Source: Actinomyces provencensis (GTDB lineage Bacteria > Actinomycetota > Actinomycetes > Actinomycetales > Actinomycetaceae). Taken from it: a stretch of DNA of 64,000 bases. The notes under the pieces are model-generated. The model was not told the origin of the DNA. It saw only the letters and a list, made by a program, of their open reading frames with translations, and did not search any database. The position numbers and the translations under genes are program-made. Location of the stretch: positions 3,129,015-3,193,014 of the forward strand of contig NZ_LT700212.1 in the NCBI RefSeq assembly GCF_900155435.1. The letters run 5' to 3'. This document shows, one piece after another, positions 35,031 through 43,978 of this stretch. Numbering within the stretch: the stretch's first letter is position 1; each line of letters starts with the position of its first letter.

Positions 35031-38000
35031 ATGACGCCCCAGCGAGCTGACAGGTCGGACGAGACGCGCGGAGACGTGGACGAGGCCATCTCCCGGGCCA
35101 CCGCGACGGCCCGGCGCTGGGCCGATGCCTCCACACGGTATCCCGTCAGCCGCACGGCGAAACTGCTGGCCGACGTCCTCGACGACACCGACGGCCTGGA
35201 CTTCACGGTCCAGTTCGTCGACGGCGTGGTGCGCCCCGAGGACACCCGTGTCGCCGCCGACCACCTCGCCCGCCTGGGCGGTCGCGGCGTGCCGTTCCTG
35301 CCCCCGTGGCTCTCCGTGCCCGCCCGTGTGGGCGCCGGTGCCGGGAGGTTGGCACCCACCACCGTCGTGAAGGCGGCCCGCAGGGTCTTCCAGGAGCTCG
35401 TGGGCGACCTCGTGGTCGACGTCTCCGAGAACCGCATCGGGGACGCGATCTCCCGACTGCGTGCCGATGGCTCACGCCTGAACGTCAACCTCCTCGGCGA
35501 GGCCGTGCTGGGCGAGGCCGAGGCCGACCGCCGCCTCGCCGACACCTTCGACCTCCTGCGCCGCGAGGACGTCGACTACGTCTCCCTCAAGGTCTCCGCC
35601 GTGGTCGGGCCCCACGGCCCCTGGGCGCACGACCAGGTCGTGGCGCACGCGGTGGAGAAGCTCGCACCGCTCTACGCCTACGCCTCCTCGCAGCCGGGAG
35701 CCAAGTTCATCAACCTCGACATGGAGGAGTACCACGACCTCGACCTCACCATCGAGGTCTTCAAGCAGCTCCTCGACCGTGAGGAGAACCTGGGCCTGGA
35801 GGCGGGCATCGTCCTCCAGACCTACCTGCCCGATGCCCTGCCCGCCATGCGGGACCTGCAGGAGTGGGCGGCGGCGCGCCGCGCCCGCGGTGGCGCCCCC
35901 GTCAAGGTGCGCGTGGTCAAGGGCGCGAACCTCGCCATGGAGCGCGTCGAGGCCGACGTCCACGGCTGGGAGCTGGCCACCTGGGAGTCCAAGCGTGCCA
36001 CTGACGCCAACTACCTGCGGGTCCTCGACTGGGCGCTGACACCGGAGCGTACCGCGAACGTCCACCTCGGCATCGCCGGCCACAACCTCTTCACCCTCGC
36101 CTTCGCCTGGGAGCTGGCCGGGCTGCGCGGGGTGCGCGACGCGATCGACGTCGAGATGCTCTCCGGCATGGCCACCCAGCAGGCGGCGGCCGTGCGCGAG
36201 GAGGTCGGGGACCTGCTGCTCTACGTGCCCGTCGTCCACCCCGAGGAGTACGACGTCGCGATCTCCTACCTCGTGCGCCGCCTGGAGGAGAACTCCGCAC
36301 CCGAGAACTTCATGGCCTCCATCTTCGAGATCGGCTCCGAGCCCGCCGCCTTCGCCCTCGAACAGGACCGCTTCCGCGCCGCCGCCGAACAGTGGCTGCG
36401 CGAGGGTGACCTGCGCGTGCACCCCAACCGACTCCAGGACCGCGGCAGCGAGGACGAGGCCACTCTCACGCGCCACCTGCGCTCCCCCGGGGGCTCCTGG
36501 ACCTTCACCAACACCCCCGACACCGACCCCGTCCTCCCGGCCAACCGCCTCTGGGCGGGCGAGATCCTCGCACGCGTCCCCTCCTCCACCCTGGGCGAGG
36601 ACACCGCCGCGGGTGCGCGCATCGACGAGGGCGACGCCCTCGAGCGGGCGGTGGCCACCGCGGCGGCCGCGGCACCGGGGTGGGCGGCGCGACCCGCCAA
36701 GGAGCGTGCCGAGGTGCTCCACCGCGTGGGTGTGGAACTGGCGCGCAGGCGCAGCGACCTCCTGGAGGTCGCCGCCTCCGAGCTGGGCAAGGGGATCGAC
36801 CAGACCGACGGGGAGGTCTCCGAAGCCATCGACTTCGCCCACTACTACGCCGAACAGGCCCTGCGCCTGGAGTCACTGCCCGGGGCACGGTTCACCCCGG
36901 TCGGACTCACCCTGGTGACCCCGCCGTGGAACTTCCCCGTCTCGATCCCCCTGGGTGGGGTCGCAGCTGCGCTCGCGGCCGGATCCGCCGTCCTCTTCAA
37001 GCCTGCGACAGCGGCACGGCGCTGCGGTGCGGTGGTCGCCGAGTGCCTGTGGGCGGCCGGTGTGCCGGAGGACCTCGTCCAACTGGTGCTTCCTGCCGAC
37101 CACTCCCTGGGGGAGGCACTCGTGCGCGATCCCCGGGTGGAGCGGGTGGTCCTCACCGGGTCGGTGGACACCGCACGGATGTTCCGCAGCTGGCGCCCCG
37201 ACCTGCCCCTCCTGGCGGAGACCTCGGGCAAGAACGCCATCGTCGTCACCCCCTCCGCGGACCTGGACCTGGCGGTGCGTGACGTGGTCTCCTCGGCCTT
37301 CGGCCACGCCGGTCAGAAGTGCTCCGCGGCCTCCCTGGTGATCCTGGTCGGCTCGGCCGGGTTCTCCCACCGGTTCCACGACCAGCTGGTCGACGCGGTG
37401 TCCTCCCTGGTGGTCGACTGGCCCACCAACCCCGCAGCCCAGATGGGTCCGCTCTCCGAGGACCCCGGTGCGAAGCTGCTCCGCGGGCTCACGGAACTCG
37501 AGCCCGGACAGAGCTGGGAGTTGCGGCCCCGCGAGCTGGACGACTCCGGGCGCCTGTGGAGTCCCGGTGTGCGCACCGGCGTGGAGCCGGGCAGTGAGTT
37601 CCACCGGGTGGAGTACTTCGGGCCCGTGCTCGGGGTCATGCGTGCGGGCAGCCTGGAGGAGGCCCTCGACATCCAGAACGGGACCGAGTTCGGCCTGACC
37701 GCCGGGTTGCACTCGCTGGACCCGGACGAGATCTCGACATGGCTGGACGGGATCGAGGCGGGCAACGTGTACGTCAACCGTGGCATCACCGGTGCCATCG
37801 TGCGCCGCCAGCCCTTCGGGGGCTGGAAGCGCTCCAGTGTCGGGGCCACCGCGAAGGCGGGCGGCCCGAACCACCTCTTCGGGTACGGCAGCTTCGAACC
37901 GGAGGAGCTCCCGGTGGGTGAGGTCGGGGGAGAGGGCTACCCCGAGGTGCCCGAGCGTCCGGTGGACGTCTGGAAGCCGCAGCTCGCAGAGCTCCTGCGG

Positions 38001-38648
38001 GTGGCGGAGGCGCACCTCTCGGTGGCGGAGCGACGACGCCTGGAGCGGGACGTGGACGCCTTCGAGCATGCCTGCGAGACCGAGTTCGACGTGCTCCACG
38101 ACCCCTCGGGCCTGGCATCGGAGCGCAACATCCTGCGCTACCTGCCTGCCGCGGCATCCATCCGGGCCGAGGCCGGCGTCCCCCTGGTCGACGTCCTGCG
38201 GGTGGCTGCTGCCGCACTGGCCCCCGGTGAGTTCACGGAACTGTCCCTGACCGGGGGCGACGTGGCGGTGCGCAGGTCTGCGGGTGGGAACCCGGATGCC
38301 GCCCAACCGCTGCACCTGTCGACTGCGGAACCCGTCCCCACTCCGGTCCAGGTGATGCTCGAGGCCCACGGCGTGCGCTGCGTGCACGAGACACGCCAGG
38401 CCTTCGTCGCGCGTCTGCGCGGCGCGGACCACCACTTCGACGGGCGCGTGCGCCTGCTGGGCGGTGACGGGGCGGAGCTGGCACGGGACATCGACGGCGA
38501 CATCGACGTGGCGATCTGGGACGGCCCGGTCACCCACTCGGGTCGTGTCGAGATCCTGCCCTTCGTCCACGAGCAGGCGGTGTCGATCACGAACCACCGC
38601 TTCGGCAACCCCACCCCCCTGATCAAGGAGGTCCTCCCCACCTCCTGA
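35031..38648 (+). CDS. putA: Bifunctional proline dehydrogenase / L-glutamate-gamma-semialdehyde dehydrogenase
   Basis: A 1205-residue enzyme that oxidises proline to glutamate. The proline dehydrogenase barrel spans about residues 80-470 (LNVNLLGEAVLGEAEA, YVSLKVSAV, EYHDLDLT, VRVVKGANLAMERVEA, LGIAGHNLFTLA). The aldehyde dehydrogenase domain spans about 500-960 (TPPWNFPVSIP, LAETSGKNAIVV, catalytic Cys764 in GHAGQKCSAASL), followed by a C-terminal region of about 250 residues. There is no N-terminal ribbon-helix-helix repressor domain. ATG 35031 has GAGGTGAGGAG upstream. Single-gene unit. Confidence 0.94.
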   Translation: MTPQRADRSDETRGDVDEAISRATATARRWADASTRYPVSRTAKLLADVLDDTDGLDFTVQFVDGVVRPEDTRVAADHLARLGGRGVPFLPPWLSVPARVGAGAGRLAPTTVVKAARRVFQELVGDLVVDVSENRIGDAISRLRADGSRLNVNLLGEAVLGEAEADRRLADTFDLLRREDVDYVSLKVSAVVGPHGPWAHDQVVAHAVEKLAPLYAYASSQPGAKFINLDMEEYHDLDLTIEVFKQLLDREENLGLEAGIVLQTYLPDALPAMRDLQEWAAARRARGGAPVKVRVVKGANLAMERVEADVHGWELATWESKRATDANYLRVLDWALTPERTANVHLGIAGHNLFTLAFAWELAGLRGVRDAIDVEMLSGMATQQAAAVREEVGDLLLYVPVVHPEEYDVAISYLVRRLEENSAPENFMASIFEIGSEPAAFALEQDRFRAAAEQWLREGDLRVHPNRLQDRGSEDEATLTRHLRSPGGSWTFTNTPDTDPVLPANRLWAGEILARVPSSTLGEDTAAGARIDEGDALERAVATAAAAAPGWAARPAKERAEVLHRVGVELARRRSDLLEVAASELGKGIDQTDGEVSEAIDFAHYYAEQALRLESLPGARFTPVGLTLVTPPWNFPVSIPLGGVAAALAAGSAVLFKPATAARRCGAVVAECLWAAGVPEDLVQLVLPADHSLGEALVRDPRVERVVLTGSVDTARMFRSWRPDLPLLAETSGKNAIVVTPSADLDLAVRDVVSSAFGHAGQKCSAASLVILVGSAGFSHRFHDQLVDAVSSLVVDWPTNPAAQMGPLSEDPGAKLLRGLTELEPGQSWELRPRELDDSGRLWSPGVRTGVEPGSEFHRVEYFGPVLGVMRAGSLEEALDIQNGTEFGLTAGLHSLDPDEISTWLDGIEAGNVYVNRGITGAIVRRQPFGGWKRSSVGATAKAGGPNHLFGYGSFEPEELPVGEVGGEGYPEVPERPVDVWKPQLAELLRVAEAHLSVAERRRLERDVDAFEHACETEFDVLHDPSGLASERNILRYLPAAASIRAEAGVPLVDVLRVAAAALAPGEFTELSLTGGDVAVRRSAGGNPDAAQPLHLSTAEPVPTPVQVMLEAHGVRCVHETRQAFVARLRGADHHFDGRVRLLGGDGAELARDIDGDIDVAIWDGPVTHSGRVEILPFVHEQAVSITNHRFGNPTPLIKEVLPTS

Positions 38649-38661
38649 CCCCGCATCCCGC

Positions 38662-38730
38662 CGAAGTCCGCTCTGTTCGGGGCTCGAAGTCCGCCCTGTC
38701 CCGGGGTTGACGGCCGCCTTGTTCCCACCC
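38662..38730 (+). repeat. 23-bp tandem repeat, locus 1
   Basis: Two copies starting CGAAGTCCGC (38662 and 38685), plus a degenerate third at 38708, spaced exactly 23 bp. The first copy begins CGAAGTCCGCTCTGTTC. The array starts 13 bp after the putA stop. The same unit is found at 51461-51506 and, inverted, at 51976-52059. Confidence 0.85.
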
Positions 38731-38842
38731 CGGTCCGCGCGCGCGTGCGCTCCGGGTGCGTCGACCTGGCCGGATCGAGGTCCTTCTTGCAGTGCCGTGG
38801 GCGTCCTGACGGGCACCGCTGTCGGCCACAGCTGCAACCAGA

Positions 38843-38898
38843 TGTGGTTTCGATGTGTTTCCGGTGCCCATATGGGCCCGCCGCACAACGAGACCACA
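38843..38898. repeat. Inverted repeat between putA and the quinone oxidoreductase gene
   Basis: TGTGGTTTCG (38843-38852) and CGAGACCACA (38889-38898) are inverted with one mismatch around a 36-nt loop containing the palindrome CCCATATGGG. It could be a weak terminator for the two convergent genes. The remaining parts of 38649-38983 hold the tandem repeat and nothing else recognisable. Confidence 0.4.
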
Positions 38899-38983
38899 CC
38901 TCGATGCACGGGGAGGCACAGCGGTCCGACGTGCCGCGCACTCACAGCGGTCGTGCGCACCCCGCACGCCACCACCCCGCGAC

Positions 38984-39985
38984 TCAGCCCCTGAGGACCA
39001 CCTTGCCGACGGCGCCGCCCTCGTCGACGATGCCGAACGCCTCGCGCAGCCCGGCTGGATCGAGGTGGTCGACGACGGTGGTGAGCGTGGAGCGCAGGCG
39101 CCCCGCGTCGACGAGGGCGGACACGCGGTCGAGGATGCGGCCCTGCTCGGCCATGTCAGGGGTGCGGTGCATGGAGCGGGTGAACATGAACTCCCAGTGG
39201 AAGGCGATGGAGCGGGACTTGAGCGGCAGCACGTCCAAACCCTCGGGCTCATCCAGCGCCACCACGTGGCCGAAGGGACGCACCAGACGTGCGTAGGCCC
39301 CGATGTTCCCGGCGGTGTGGGGGCTGAGCACCCAGTCCACGCCGTCGGGTGCGACGGCGAGGACCGATTCGGCCAGGTCGTGCCGGTCGACCACCTCGTC
39401 CGCCCCCATGGCGAGCGCCCACTGCCGGGACCGCTCCCTCGAGGCAGTGGCCACCACCCGCACCCCGGTCAGGGCCTTGGCCAGCTGCGTGGCGACGGAC
39501 CCGACCCCGCCGGCGCCACCGATGACCAGCAGTGTGCCGACCGAGCGGGTCCCGAGACCCAGGTGTTCGACGAGCGTCTCCCACGCCGTCAGGGAGGTGA
39601 GGGGCATCGCCGCGGCCTCCGCCCAGTCCAGCGACGAGGGCGCGTGCCCGACCAGGTCCTCGTCGACCAGGTGGAGCTCGGCGTGGGTGCCCGGACGGGT
39701 CAGGTCACCGGCGTACCAGACGCGGTCCCCGGGGGAGAAGCGCTGCACCTGCGCGCCGACGGCCTCAACGGTGCCGGCCGCGTCCCAGCCGAGCTGGCGG
39801 GTGGCCCCCTCGGCCAGGCCCGCCCTCACCTTCGTGTCGACGGGGTTCACCGACACCGCCCGGACGCTCACGAGGAGGTCGTGGGCGCCCGGTTCGGGCA
39901 CCGGTTGCCCCACCTCGACGAAGGCGTCCGCGTCCTGCAGGCTGCGCCCGCCCCGTGCCTGCCACGTCCTCATCGTCTGAGCCAT
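38984..39985 (-). CDS. Zinc-independent quinone oxidoreductase-like MDR protein
   Basis: A 333-residue medium-chain dehydrogenase/reductase. It has VSVRAVSVNPVDTKVRAG, GWDAAGTVEAVG, the GGAGGVGSVATQLAK nucleotide-binding motif, ATASRERSRQWALAMGADEVVDR and IAFHWEFMFTRSMH. The last motif fits the subgroup often annotated zinc-type alcohol dehydrogenase-like (adh_fam_1), which lacks the zinc ligands. Likely NADPH-dependent reduction of quinones or enones. AGGAGGGCACG precedes the ATG. Confidence 0.9.
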   Translation of the reverse strand: MAQTMRTWQARGGRSLQDADAFVEVGQPVPEPGAHDLLVSVRAVSVNPVDTKVRAGLAEGATRQLGWDAAGTVEAVGAQVQRFSPGDRVWYAGDLTRPGTHAELHLVDEDLVGHAPSSLDWAEAAAMPLTSLTAWETLVEHLGLGTRSVGTLLVIGGAGGVGSVATQLAKALTGVRVVATASRERSRQWALAMGADEVVDRHDLAESVLAVAPDGVDWVLSPHTAGNIGAYARLVRPFGHVVALDEPEGLDVLPLKSRSIAFHWEFMFTRSMHRTPDMAEQGRILDRVSALVDAGRLRSTLTTVVDHLDPAGLREAFGIVDEGGAVGKVVLRG

Positions 39986-40157
39986 CGTGCCCTCCTGGGT
40001 CGGTCCGTCATCCGTGGTCCCGACCGTATCCGCTGTGTGCGCTGCCCGCGCGGCCGCGCGCGAACGGGGGCCTGACGAGGGCGGCTGCGGCAGTAGTAGG
40101 GTCTGTCCGGTCCGACCTCACAGGCCGGGTCGTTGAGCGGGCCGGTGCCCGGGTGGA

Positions 40158-41546
40158 GTGCCCGGTCCGGCCCAGTTCGCACCACCCACACCAGGAGTCC
40201 CCACGAAGCACCACCTGCGCAGTGTCCTCGCCGACACCCGACCCCTCGACCATCCCGACTTCGCGCGCCTGTGGTACGCGAACATCATCACGGTCATCGG
40301 CGCCCAGATCACCGTCGTGACGGTCCCCGCCCAACTGTGGGCGATCACGCGCGACTCCACCTACGTCGGTCTCACGGGTCTGTTCGGACTGGTCCCCTTG
40401 ATCGTGTTCGGGCTGTGGGGTGGGGCGATCGCTGATGCCTTCGACCGTCGCCTGGTGCTGGTCGTGAGCACGGTGGGCATGATCGCCTCCGGTGCCGCCT
40501 TCGCTGCGCAGGCGCTCCTGGGGCTGCACAACGTCTGGCTGATCCTCGGCATCTTCGCGGTGCAGCAATCGTTCTTCGCGATGAACCAGCCTGCCCGCAA
40601 CGCTGTCATCCCGATGCTGGTGCCGGCCCCGGAACTCCCCGCGGCGAACTCGCTGAACATGACGGTCTCGCAGTTCGGGGCGATTGCGGGGCCGCTGGTG
40701 GGTGGTGCGTTGTTGCCCGTTCTCGGTGCCGGGCCCCTGTACCTCCTCGACGCCGTGACCATGGTGGCGACCCTGTGGGCCGTGGTGCGTCTGCCGTCCC
40801 TGCGCCCCGACCACGCCATCGGTTCCCTGGGTCTGGGCAGTGTGGTGGAGGGCTTCCGCTACGCCTGGGTGAACAAGGTCCTCCTGGTCAGCTTCCTGGT
40901 GGATCTCATCGCGATGGTCTTCGGCCTGCCGCGCGCCCTCTACCCGGAGGCCGCGAACGTCAACTTCGGTGGTCCCGCGACCGGGGGCATGGCCTTCGCG
41001 CTGCTCTCGGCCGGCATGGCGATCGGGGCCGTGGTGGGTGGCGTGCTGTCGGGGTGGGTCTCACGCGTGCGCCGCCAGGGTCGCGCCGTGCTCGTGGCGG
41101 TCGCCGTGTGGGGGTTCGCCGTGATCGGCGCCGGCGTGTGCGTCGCGCTGGGGGGAGGACAGGCCATGCCCTTCCTCGTCGGCGCGGTCCTCATGCTGGC
41201 CGTCGGCGGGGCGGCGGACATGGCGTCCTCCGCCTTCCGTCAGTCGATCCTCCAGTCCGCGGCCACCGACGACATGCGGGGGCGTCTCCAGGGCGTCTTC
41301 CTGGTCGTGGTGGTCGGGGGGCCGCGCATCGCGGACATCCTCCACGGTCTGGCTGCCGATCGGCTGGGGGTGGCGACGACCTTCGTCGGGGGCGGTGTCC
41401 TGGTGGTCCTGGGTGTCCTGCTCTGCGGCGCGCTGGTGCCCCAGTTCCGCGCCTACGTTCCCGGGGTGGAGGGTGGACTGACCGGTCGGCACCCGCTCAC
41501 GGACGAGGAAGGCTCCGCGGAGCATTCGTCCTCCGCGGGCCTCTGA
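40158..41546 (+). CDS. MFS transporter, EntS-like (MFS_3)
   Basis: A 462-residue protein with 12 TM segments. It has LDHPDFARLWYANIITVIGAQITVVTVPAQLWAIT at the start, GAIADAFDRRLVL (loop 2-3 motif), FFAMNQPARNAVIPMLVP and MASSAFRQSILQSAATDDMRGRLQGVF, the pattern of the enterobactin-exporter EntS branch. The cargo is unknown. The start is uncertain: GTG 40158 is the first in frame, yet the good AGGAG (about 40191) lies further in with no standard start after it. TAGGGT near 40096 is a likely -10 box. Confidence 0.85.
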   Translation: MPGPAQFAPPTPGVPTKHHLRSVLADTRPLDHPDFARLWYANIITVIGAQITVVTVPAQLWAITRDSTYVGLTGLFGLVPLIVFGLWGGAIADAFDRRLVLVVSTVGMIASGAAFAAQALLGLHNVWLILGIFAVQQSFFAMNQPARNAVIPMLVPAPELPAANSLNMTVSQFGAIAGPLVGGALLPVLGAGPLYLLDAVTMVATLWAVVRLPSLRPDHAIGSLGLGSVVEGFRYAWVNKVLLVSFLVDLIAMVFGLPRALYPEAANVNFGGPATGGMAFALLSAGMAIGAVVGGVLSGWVSRVRRQGRAVLVAVAVWGFAVIGAGVCVALGGGQAMPFLVGAVLMLAVGGAADMASSAFRQSILQSAATDDMRGRLQGVFLVVVVGGPRIADILHGLAADRLGVATTFVGGGVLVVLGVLLCGALVPQFRAYVPGVEGGLTGRHPLTDEEGSAEHSSSAGL

Positions 41547-41796
41547 GATTCCGGTCCCCGCCAGGAAGCGGGCCCCGCACACGTCCGGTGTCCCGATGCA
41601 CCTGCAGTGGACCGAGGACGTGAGGTGTCGCCCTGTGCGGGCCCGCATTGACGGGCTGACGGGTGCGTCCCCTGACGTGGTGCAACGGGAAGTGTCCGTG
41701 CTGGTCCGGGGTGGACCTCGCGGATGACCCGGGCAACCACTCCGAGGCCAGGTGTCGGCGGAGACCGCGATCCGGTTCTCCCTCTCGCCTGTCCGT

Positions 41797-42265
41797 GGAG
41801 CTCCAGTCCGATCCGGGCTTCCGGGGCGCCAAGGTGTTGCCCCTGCTCCTCGGGGCCGCCCTCCACGACCTCGTCGACGCTGGGTCCACCACCCGCCCGG
41901 GTTCCACGTGCTCCGAGCCCGCAGGCGCGTTGATCTCGACGATCTCCGCCCAGACCGACGAACGTGTCGCGATTGCCGTCCACCACCGGGTCCCAGACCG
42001 CCTGGGCCACACGTTCGCCGCCATCGCCGGCATGCCGGGCGATTCCCAAGCTGACCTCACGTCGTTCGCCGACTTCCCCAGGACCCACTGGTCCAGGATC
42101 TGCACCACACAACCCCCTGTGAGGGTCTCAAGTGGGAGATCAGGCGCAGGGGCGACGTCGTGCAGATCTTGCCCGACCGGCCAGCGTCATCCGCTTCATC
42201 GGGGCCGTCCTGCAGGAACAGGACGAGGAGGAGCCCCGGGAGCGTATGACGGTTGTCGCGATCCC
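41797..42265 (+). pseudogene. Decayed IS256-family (Mutator) transposase remnant
   Basis: Translated in shifting plus-strand frames, this stretch keeps the C-terminal half of an IS256-type transposase. In order: TISAQTDERVAIAVHHRV, ADLTSFADFPRTHWSRICTT (family: AFxxFPxxHWRxIWSTNP), then after a frame change EGLKWEIRRRGDVVQILPDR (family: ERLNKEIRRRTDVVGIFP), and after another VIRFIGAVLQEQDEEE (family: LIRLVGAVLxEQxDEW). The N-terminal catalytic half is gone or unreadable. Limits are approximate. The rest of 41547-42294 shows no gene. Confidence 0.75.
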
Positions 42266-42294
42266 CCGATGGACAAGGACTGCCGTCTCCGATA

Positions 42295-42337
42295 GAGTCA
42301 TCTATGACATCTGAGTCATTTGTGACAGTTATGACTC
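42295..42337. promoter_or_regulatory. AT-rich operator/promoter with GAGTCAT repeats
   Basis: GAGTCAT occurs at 42295-42301 and 42313-42319, and its inverse ATGACTC at 42331-42337; TATGACA and TGTGACA lie between. The sites precede the HTH gene at 42365, as expected for toxin-antitoxin autoregulation. Confidence 0.6.
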
Positions 42338-42364
42338 CTGAGAGAACATCATTGGAGGTCCGTC

Positions 42365-42772
42365 GTGTCTGCTGTGGTGGAAGCCAAGGCTGAGCACATC
42401 GACTCTGCCCAGTTGGAAGCGCTTCGCGAGTTCGCCGAGGGGCTGACCGAGGGGGTGCTCCGCGACCTGCTCGTGTCCTTGAGTGATTCCCTTTCGTCGG
42501 GGTTCGATCTGGCACTGCTCGACCAGAGCACCGAGTTCACACCCGCACAGGCGGCCGCCCGTCTCAAGATGAGTCGAACCCACCTCTACAAGCTCCTGGA
42601 TGACGACATGATCCCCTTCCACCACGTGGGTCGAGACCGCAGAATCAGCGGTCCCGACCTCGTCGCCTTCGAACTCCGACGTCAGACTGAACGCAGAGAA
42701 CTCGCCGAGCGTCTCGCTCGACCGACCGCAACGAGCTCCGCTGCTGACGAAGAACTGGCCGATATGCTGTGA
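42365..42772 (+). CDS. Excisionase-type HTH protein, candidate antitoxin
   Basis: A 135-residue protein. Residues 1-55 form a helical region; residues 58-105 (EFTPAQAAARLKMSRTHLYKLLDDDMIPFHHVGRDRRISGPDL) are a MerR/excisionase-like helix-turn-helix; the C-terminal tail is charged. Proteins of this shape are frequent antitoxins that bind their own promoter. GTG start with GGAGG six bases upstream. The next gene starts 30 bp after. Lower GC and more varied codons than its neighbours, next to an IS256 relic, suggest acquisition by transfer. Confidence 0.75.
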   Translation: MSAVVEAKAEHIDSAQLEALREFAEGLTEGVLRDLLVSLSDSLSSGFDLALLDQSTEFTPAQAAARLKMSRTHLYKLLDDDMIPFHHVGRDRRISGPDLVAFELRRQTERRELAERLARPTATSSAADEELADML

Positions 42773-42802
42773 TGTGAGGCGCGCAGTTGACATACTTGCT
42801 TC

Positions 42803-43783
42803 GTGCACCATGATCCGACGGCTCGACCGACACTTCAGGTCCTGAGATCTCTGCACGACGGCTGGGAGGACAAGTTCCAACAACGAGCCGTCCAGGACGG
42901 ACGGTACGACTCCCTGCACCCGTTTGCTGCGCTTCGGCACCCGATCCTCCGCAAGTGCGCCCAGGAACTCAACTCGGATCCGGCACGGGACGGCGAGAAG
43001 AAGACCATCAGGGTCTCCGGGCCCCTGCATCTCCTGGAGATCCGCAGCAGCCAGTGGCGTGCCGGGGTGTGGACCGATGGTGACGGAGCTCGTTGGATCG
43101 TGGCCACGGGCCTGGCGAAGGGCGGTCACGACGACCACGACGACTTCTACCGGTCACTGGAGTTGTGCTGCTGCTCGGAGACAGGGCGTCAGAGTCTCCT
43201 GCCCACTCCGCAGGACGTGCACTTCCTCAAGCTGGAGACTGCCGCCCTCGTGCGGACCCGCTGGGAGTTGGACATCCAGCGGACTGTGGTCGGCATGCTC
43301 CGACAACTGGTCGACACTCCTTCGGTCGCGGTGTCGATCCGGCACCCGGTGAAGGACCGTCGCTTCGCACGTGTGCGGCTCACGCTGTCCACGGCTGAGG
43401 ACGTCGAGGACTACGTGGTGCAGGTGAAGGACCTGGAGAGACCCGGATCCCCCCTGGCACTGGTCCTTGAGCGTCGCATCCTCGTGAGCATCTCCCGTCC
43501 CGTCCAGGCGTGGGACATCGCCCACGGGGTGTACTCCGCAATGGAGGAGCCTGGCCACCTGGCTGCGCAGATCGGATCACTCGACACAGCCGTCGACGCC
43601 GACGAGCTCCTCCTGCCCGACCTCGGGAACCAGGCCCACCGGGTGCACCGGCGGCATGTCGGTGATGCGGCGATCAACGGGGAGGCGCTTCGCGCCCTGC
43701 GCGGAGTCTTCTTCGTCCCGACCCAGGACGCCGAGGGTCTGGAGGAGTGTCCGGAGTGCCAGCGGGTGGTCGACGGAGGCTGA
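42803..43783 (+). CDS. Unknown protein with RelE/HigB-like N-terminal region, candidate toxin
   Basis: A 326-residue protein of no certain family. Residues 28-125 (HPILRKCAQEL, IRVSGPLHLLEIRSSQWRAGVWTDGDGARWIVATGLAKGG, DDHDDFYRSLE) follow the strand-helix order of RelE/HigB/Gp49-like mRNA-interferase toxins. The rest is unfamiliar and ends in GVFFVPTQDAEGLEECPECQRVV, a possible single CxxC zinc half-site. GTG start; CATACT lies six bases before it and may be a leaderless promoter. It pairs with the HTH gene upstream, so a type II toxin-antitoxin module is the working idea. Confidence 0.55.
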   Translation: MHHDPTARPTLQVLRSLHDGWEDKFQQRAVQDGRYDSLHPFAALRHPILRKCAQELNSDPARDGEKKTIRVSGPLHLLEIRSSQWRAGVWTDGDGARWIVATGLAKGGHDDHDDFYRSLELCCCSETGRQSLLPTPQDVHFLKLETAALVRTRWELDIQRTVVGMLRQLVDTPSVAVSIRHPVKDRRFARVRLTLSTAEDVEDYVVQVKDLERPGSPLALVLERRILVSISRPVQAWDIAHGVYSAMEEPGHLAAQIGSLDTAVDADELLLPDLGNQAHRVHRRHVGDAAINGEALRALRGVFFVPTQDAEGLEECPECQRVVDGG

Positions 43784-43978
43784 TCACCCCTGTTGGTGGG
43801 CGGCTCCCCGGTCGTCGGGTGCGGGTGCGCTGGTGCCCGGTCCGCATCGACGAGGGCGCCCCGCCCACGGCGGGCCCTCGGCGGGATGCGGATGTGCCTG
43901 CTGCGGTGGACGCTCCACGGAGGAGGTGGCAGCGACGGGACTACAGTGCCGAACGGGTCCCGTCCAAGGAGCATGTCC

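Noticed and set aside
36873..38975. 700-codon minus-strand open frame opposite putA
   Set aside because: Antisense of the conserved PutA dehydrogenase domain with no recognisable motif.
41497..42108. Minus-strand open frame in the 818-bp gap (MVQILDQWVLGKS...)
   Set aside because: The plus strand carries IS256 transposase motifs through the same bases, so the minus frame is antisense to the relic.
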